Shown one piece after another: positions 40,728 through 42,503 of a DNA stretch of 42,503 nucleotides. This DNA is from CAYWRO01 sp964460345. Lineage in GTDB: Bacteria > Planctomycetota > Phycisphaerae > Phycisphaerales > UBA1924. The notes under the pieces are model-generated. The model was not told where the DNA came from, did no database searches, and saw only the letters and a list, made by a program, of their open reading frames with translations. Within the stretch, counting starts at the first letter, position 1; each line of letters starts with the position of its first letter. The stretch lies in NCBI GenBank assembly GCA_964460345.1, contig CAYWRO010000029.1, forward strand, positions 1 to 42,503, written 5' to 3'. Both the position numbers and the translations under genes were made by a program.

Positions 40728-41584
40728 CCAACGACGACCCGCCGACGCCCCCGGGCGCGTTCGCCTGGCCACCCCGTCCCGCGGCTCCAGAGTATTTGCC
40801 CGCACCCGGTCTGACCCGCCGACGGCCCACCCCCAGCACCTTCCAGCGTACGTCACCTCCCTCCCTGCTCGACGCCGTTGAACGCGAGTGGCTGGACATC
40901 ACCTCCGAGCCGGTCGCCCGCCGGATCGCTCGCGGCGATTGGCGCCCCGACGCGATGGAGGCGTACTGCCGCAAGTGCGGACGATCCATCGGGCCCCACG
41001 AGGACGATGGGTCCGGCTGCAGCGTCTGCCGCGGCACCCGCCCGCCCTGGTCTCGAATGGTCAGGCTCGGCCCCCACGAGGGGCTCCTGCGGGACATGAT
41101 CGTCGAAGTGAAGTTCACCCGCTTCCGCCGCCTGGGCCAGGACCTCGGACGGCTGCTCGGGGACGCGATCGCGGCCGCGGCCGCCCAGGATGGAGTCAAC
41201 TTGGACGAGACCGTCGTGGTGCCGGTGCCAACCACCGTGCGGCGGCGGCTCGCACGCGGGATCGACCACACCGCGGTGATCGCCGCGGCCGCTGCCGAGG
41301 CACTTGGAGCCCCCCTGATCAAGGGATTGGCCCGGCGTCATGTGCCCTCCCAGCTCACCTTGGCGCCCAGTCGGCGGGCGGCGAACGTCGCGGGGACCAT
41401 GCGGTCTCGGCGCGGGGCCGCCGCCAAGCTTGCCGGCAAGACCGTGCTCGTGATCGACGACGTCTGTACCACCGGAGCGACGATGCGCGCGGCCTGCCGG
41501 GCCCTTCGAGGCGGGGGACAGGACGCCGCCTGCCGGCCCAGGGAGGTATGGGCGGCGGTCCTGGCCCGTGCCGAACTGCAATGA
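40724..41584 (+). CDS. ComF family phosphoribosyltransferase-like protein
   Basis: A 286-aa ComF-type protein. It has a zinc-ribbon-like pair CRKCGRSI and CSVCRG (about residues 82-105), then the PRTase domain with VEVKFTRFRRLGQDLGRLLG, VVPVPTTVRRRLARGIDHTAVIA and the PRPP-binding loop KTVLVIDDVCTTGATMRAA. Family members are linked to DNA uptake (ComF) or, as GntX, to nutrient use, so competence is not proven here. The N-terminal ~75 residues are Pro-rich and extra. The start is GTG 40724 overlapping the upstream TGA by 4 bp, so it is translationally coupled to the isomerase gene. Confidence 0.88.
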   Translation: MTNDDPPTPPGAFAWPPRPAAPEYLPAPGLTRRRPTPSTFQRTSPPSLLDAVEREWLDITSEPVARRIARGDWRPDAMEAYCRKCGRSIGPHEDDGSGCSVCRGTRPPWSRMVRLGPHEGLLRDMIVEVKFTRFRRLGQDLGRLLGDAIAAAAAQDGVNLDETVVVPVPTTVRRRLARGIDHTAVIAAAAAEALGAPLIKGLARRHVPSQLTLAPSRRAANVAGTMRSRRGAAAKLAGKTVLVIDDVCTTGATMRAACRALRGGGQDAACRPREVWAAVLARAELQ

Positions 41585-41671
41585 AGGCCGCAACAGCCCC
41601 CTTTTTAGGGGATTCCCGCGACTGCCGAGGCAAGGCTAGCGGTATACAGTCTGTGGATAGATTGTGGAGGG

Positions 41672-41707
41672 GGACAAAAACCTTGTCCGAAGAGAAAAAG
41701 AACTCTT
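41672..41707 (+). promoter_or_regulatory. AT-rich tract with two inverted repeats upstream of rrn promoter
   Basis: GGACAA-AAACC-TTGTCC (41672-41688) and AAGAG-N8-CTCTT (41690-41707) lie just upstream of the -35 box. They could be an UP-like element or regulator sites. Confidence 0.35.
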
Positions 41708-41715
41708 TCGACGAG

Positions 41716-41743
41716 TTGACTGCGGGAGGGGTCCGCCTACACT
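41716..41743 (+). promoter_or_regulatory. Putative rrn promoter
   Basis: TTGACT (41716-41721), a 16-bp spacer and TACACT (41738-41743), about 420 nt before 16S rRNA. The same 16-bp spacing and TGAC core occur in both tRNA promoters of the window. Confidence 0.55.
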
Positions 41744-41980
41744 TACCTTCGCCCTCGGGGACAACCCGATGGCCGGCCGACCTCGGGATCCGGACGGATC
41801 TCGGCGGCAAACTTCTTTGACAAGTGAAGCGCAATCGTTTGGTCCGCGAGAATGTGCGACCACGCAACCTGTCGGTACGGCAGGGCCGTCTGAGTGCGGC
41901 ATGCGTGATCGATCCCAGCTCCTCCCGGCGTTACAGCCGTCGGGGCTGGCTGCATTCTCTCGTACCAGTTGAACAAGCAC

Positions 41981-42050
41981 CTCAAAGATGACTTTGAGTG
42001 GCATTCAGTTGATGAATGCAGCGTACACCACCGGATCAGCCATCCGGTGG
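41981..42050 (+). other. Three consecutive hairpins of the rrn leader
   Basis: CTCAAAG/CTTTGAG (41981-41998, loop ATGA), GCATTCA/TGAATGC (42001-42019, loop GTTGA) and CCACCGGAT/ATCCGGTGG (42028-42050, loop CAGCC). All stems are perfect and follow each other with gaps of a few bases. Confidence 0.7.
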
Positions 42051-42085
42051 CACGGATTGGCGGCTTGCCGTCATCCGTGAGACCG

Positions 42086-42108
42086 CATCGGATCTGCCCG
42101 ATCCGATG
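42086..42108 (+). promoter_or_regulatory. boxB-like hairpin of rrn antitermination site
   Basis: A perfect 8-bp stem CATCGGAT/ATCCGATG with a 7-nt loop, directly preceding the boxA-like sequence, the order known from rrn leaders. Confidence 0.55.
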
Positions 42109-42116
42109 TTTTAACA
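42107..42116 (+). promoter_or_regulatory. boxA-like antitermination element
   Basis: TGTTTTAACA resembles the boxA core (TGCTCTTTAACA) bound by NusB-S10. It lies about 50 nt before 16S rRNA, just after the hairpin at 42086-42108. Confidence 0.6.
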
Positions 42117-42166
42117 GGCAGACTTTTCTTTCGAAGCAATCCGGCGCAAGCCGGCGCAACGAACAA

Positions 42167-42503
42167 AAATTGAAGAGTTTGATCCTGGCTCAGATTGAAC
42201 GCTGGCGGCATGGTTAAAGCATGCAAGTCGAACGAGAACCGGCTTCGGCCGGGGACAGTGGCGGAAGGGCGAGTAATGGTATCGAATGTACCCTGAGGTG
42301 GGGGATAGGTCGGGGAAACCCGGCGTAATACCCCATGATCTCTTCGGAGCAAAGGTTTACCGCCTTGGGAGCAGCGATACTCCTATCAGGTAGTTGGTGA
42401 GGTAAAGGCTCACCAAGCCTAAGACGGGTAGCGGGTGTGAGAGCATGACCCGCCGCATCGGGACTGAGACACTGCCCGGACTCCTACGGGAGGCTGCAGC
42501 GAC
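42167..42503 (+). rRNA. 16S ribosomal RNA, 5' part
   Basis: Begins AAATTGAAGAGTTTGATCCT, the conserved 16S 5' end with the 27F site. Other conserved stretches include GATTGAACGCTGGCGGCATG and GCATGCAAGTCGAACG. It runs off the right edge at ACTCCTACGGGAGGCTGCAG, equivalent to E. coli ~338-358. At 42495 it has T where the consensus probe site has A (GGCTGC for GGCAGC), as in many Planctomycetota. The exact 5' end is set by comparison with E. coli. Confidence 0.97.

Larger units (their letters stand above)
41585..42166 (+). other. Non-coding region: rRNA operon promoter and leader
   Basis: A 582-bp stretch without a supported gene. It holds the upstream hairpins and AT-rich tract (41650-41715), the probable rrn promoter (41716-41743) and a leader of about 420 nt. 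Near its end are four consecutive stem-loops (41981-41998, 42001-42019, 42028-42050, 42086-42108), a boxA-like element (42107-42116) and a tandem CCGGCGCAA repeat (42141-42159). Small open frames here lack family features, start signals and codon bias. Confidence 0.75.

Noticed and set aside
41817..41822. Perfect TTGACA before the rRNA gene
   Set aside because: No -10-like hexamer at 15-18 bp spacing; the TTGACT/TACACT pair at 41716-41743 is better.
41636..42004. 122-codon minus-strand frame in the rRNA leader
   Set aside because: Overlaps the rrn promoter and hairpins, with no Shine-Dalgarno or family features.

Overview
This is a high-GC chromosomal window from a bacterium that most likely belongs to the Planctomycetota, class Phycisphaerae. 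Three things point there. The partial 16S rRNA at the right edge carries GGCTGC where most bacteria have GGCAGC at the universal 338-355 site. Two secreted proteins end in GC-type dockerin modules, one of them with TSP3-like DCNGNG repeats. A short Hc1-type histone-H1-like protein is encoded at 38442-38615. No phage, insertion sequence or CRISPR array was seen. The window reads as core genome with accessory secreted and regulatory genes mixed in.

Left third (1-17400): the start of atpA, then cdaA-ybbR (c-di-AMP synthesis and its regulator), an Nfu N-terminal protein, an FkbM methyltransferase, an Arg-rich secreted protein and a lipoprotein. These are followed by a degenerate HD-GYP protein, an aldehyde-dehydrogenase-like protein without catalytic residues and a dockerin protein. 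Then come tRNA-Pro(TGG), a LemA pair, a PQQ sugar dehydrogenase divergent from a heptosyltransferase, tRNA-Ala(GGC), the RNA ligase rtcB and dps.

Middle (17433-26298): a tight four-gene minus-strand operon malQ-glgX-treY-treZ that makes trehalose from glycogen, with dps 90 bp downstream on the same strand. To its right lie an orphan 175-aa gene, a DUF4056 lipoprotein, arsR-arsM (arsenic sensing and methylation), metK and purM.

Right third (32607-42503): a large multidomain secreted glycoside hydrolase. Next is a minus-strand cluster: H1-like protein, FabZ-like dehydratase, UvrC N-half-like protein and a frameshifted TIGR01777 epimerase. An APH-type kinase, a sugar isomerase and comF follow. 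The window ends with a ribosomal RNA promoter, a leader of about 420 nt with four consecutive hairpins and a boxA-like element, and the first ~337 nt of 16S rRNA.

Two regulatory patterns stand out. Seven genes without a Shine-Dalgarno sequence have a TAnnnT box 5-10 nt before the start codon, as expected for leaderless mRNAs. The three stable-RNA genes share promoters with a TGAC core, a 16-bp spacer and TAnnnT; in both tRNA promoters the TGAC is built on the stop codon of the preceding gene. Several proteins look like family members that have lost or altered key active-site residues (CdaA, HD-GYP, ALDH-like, UvrC-like).
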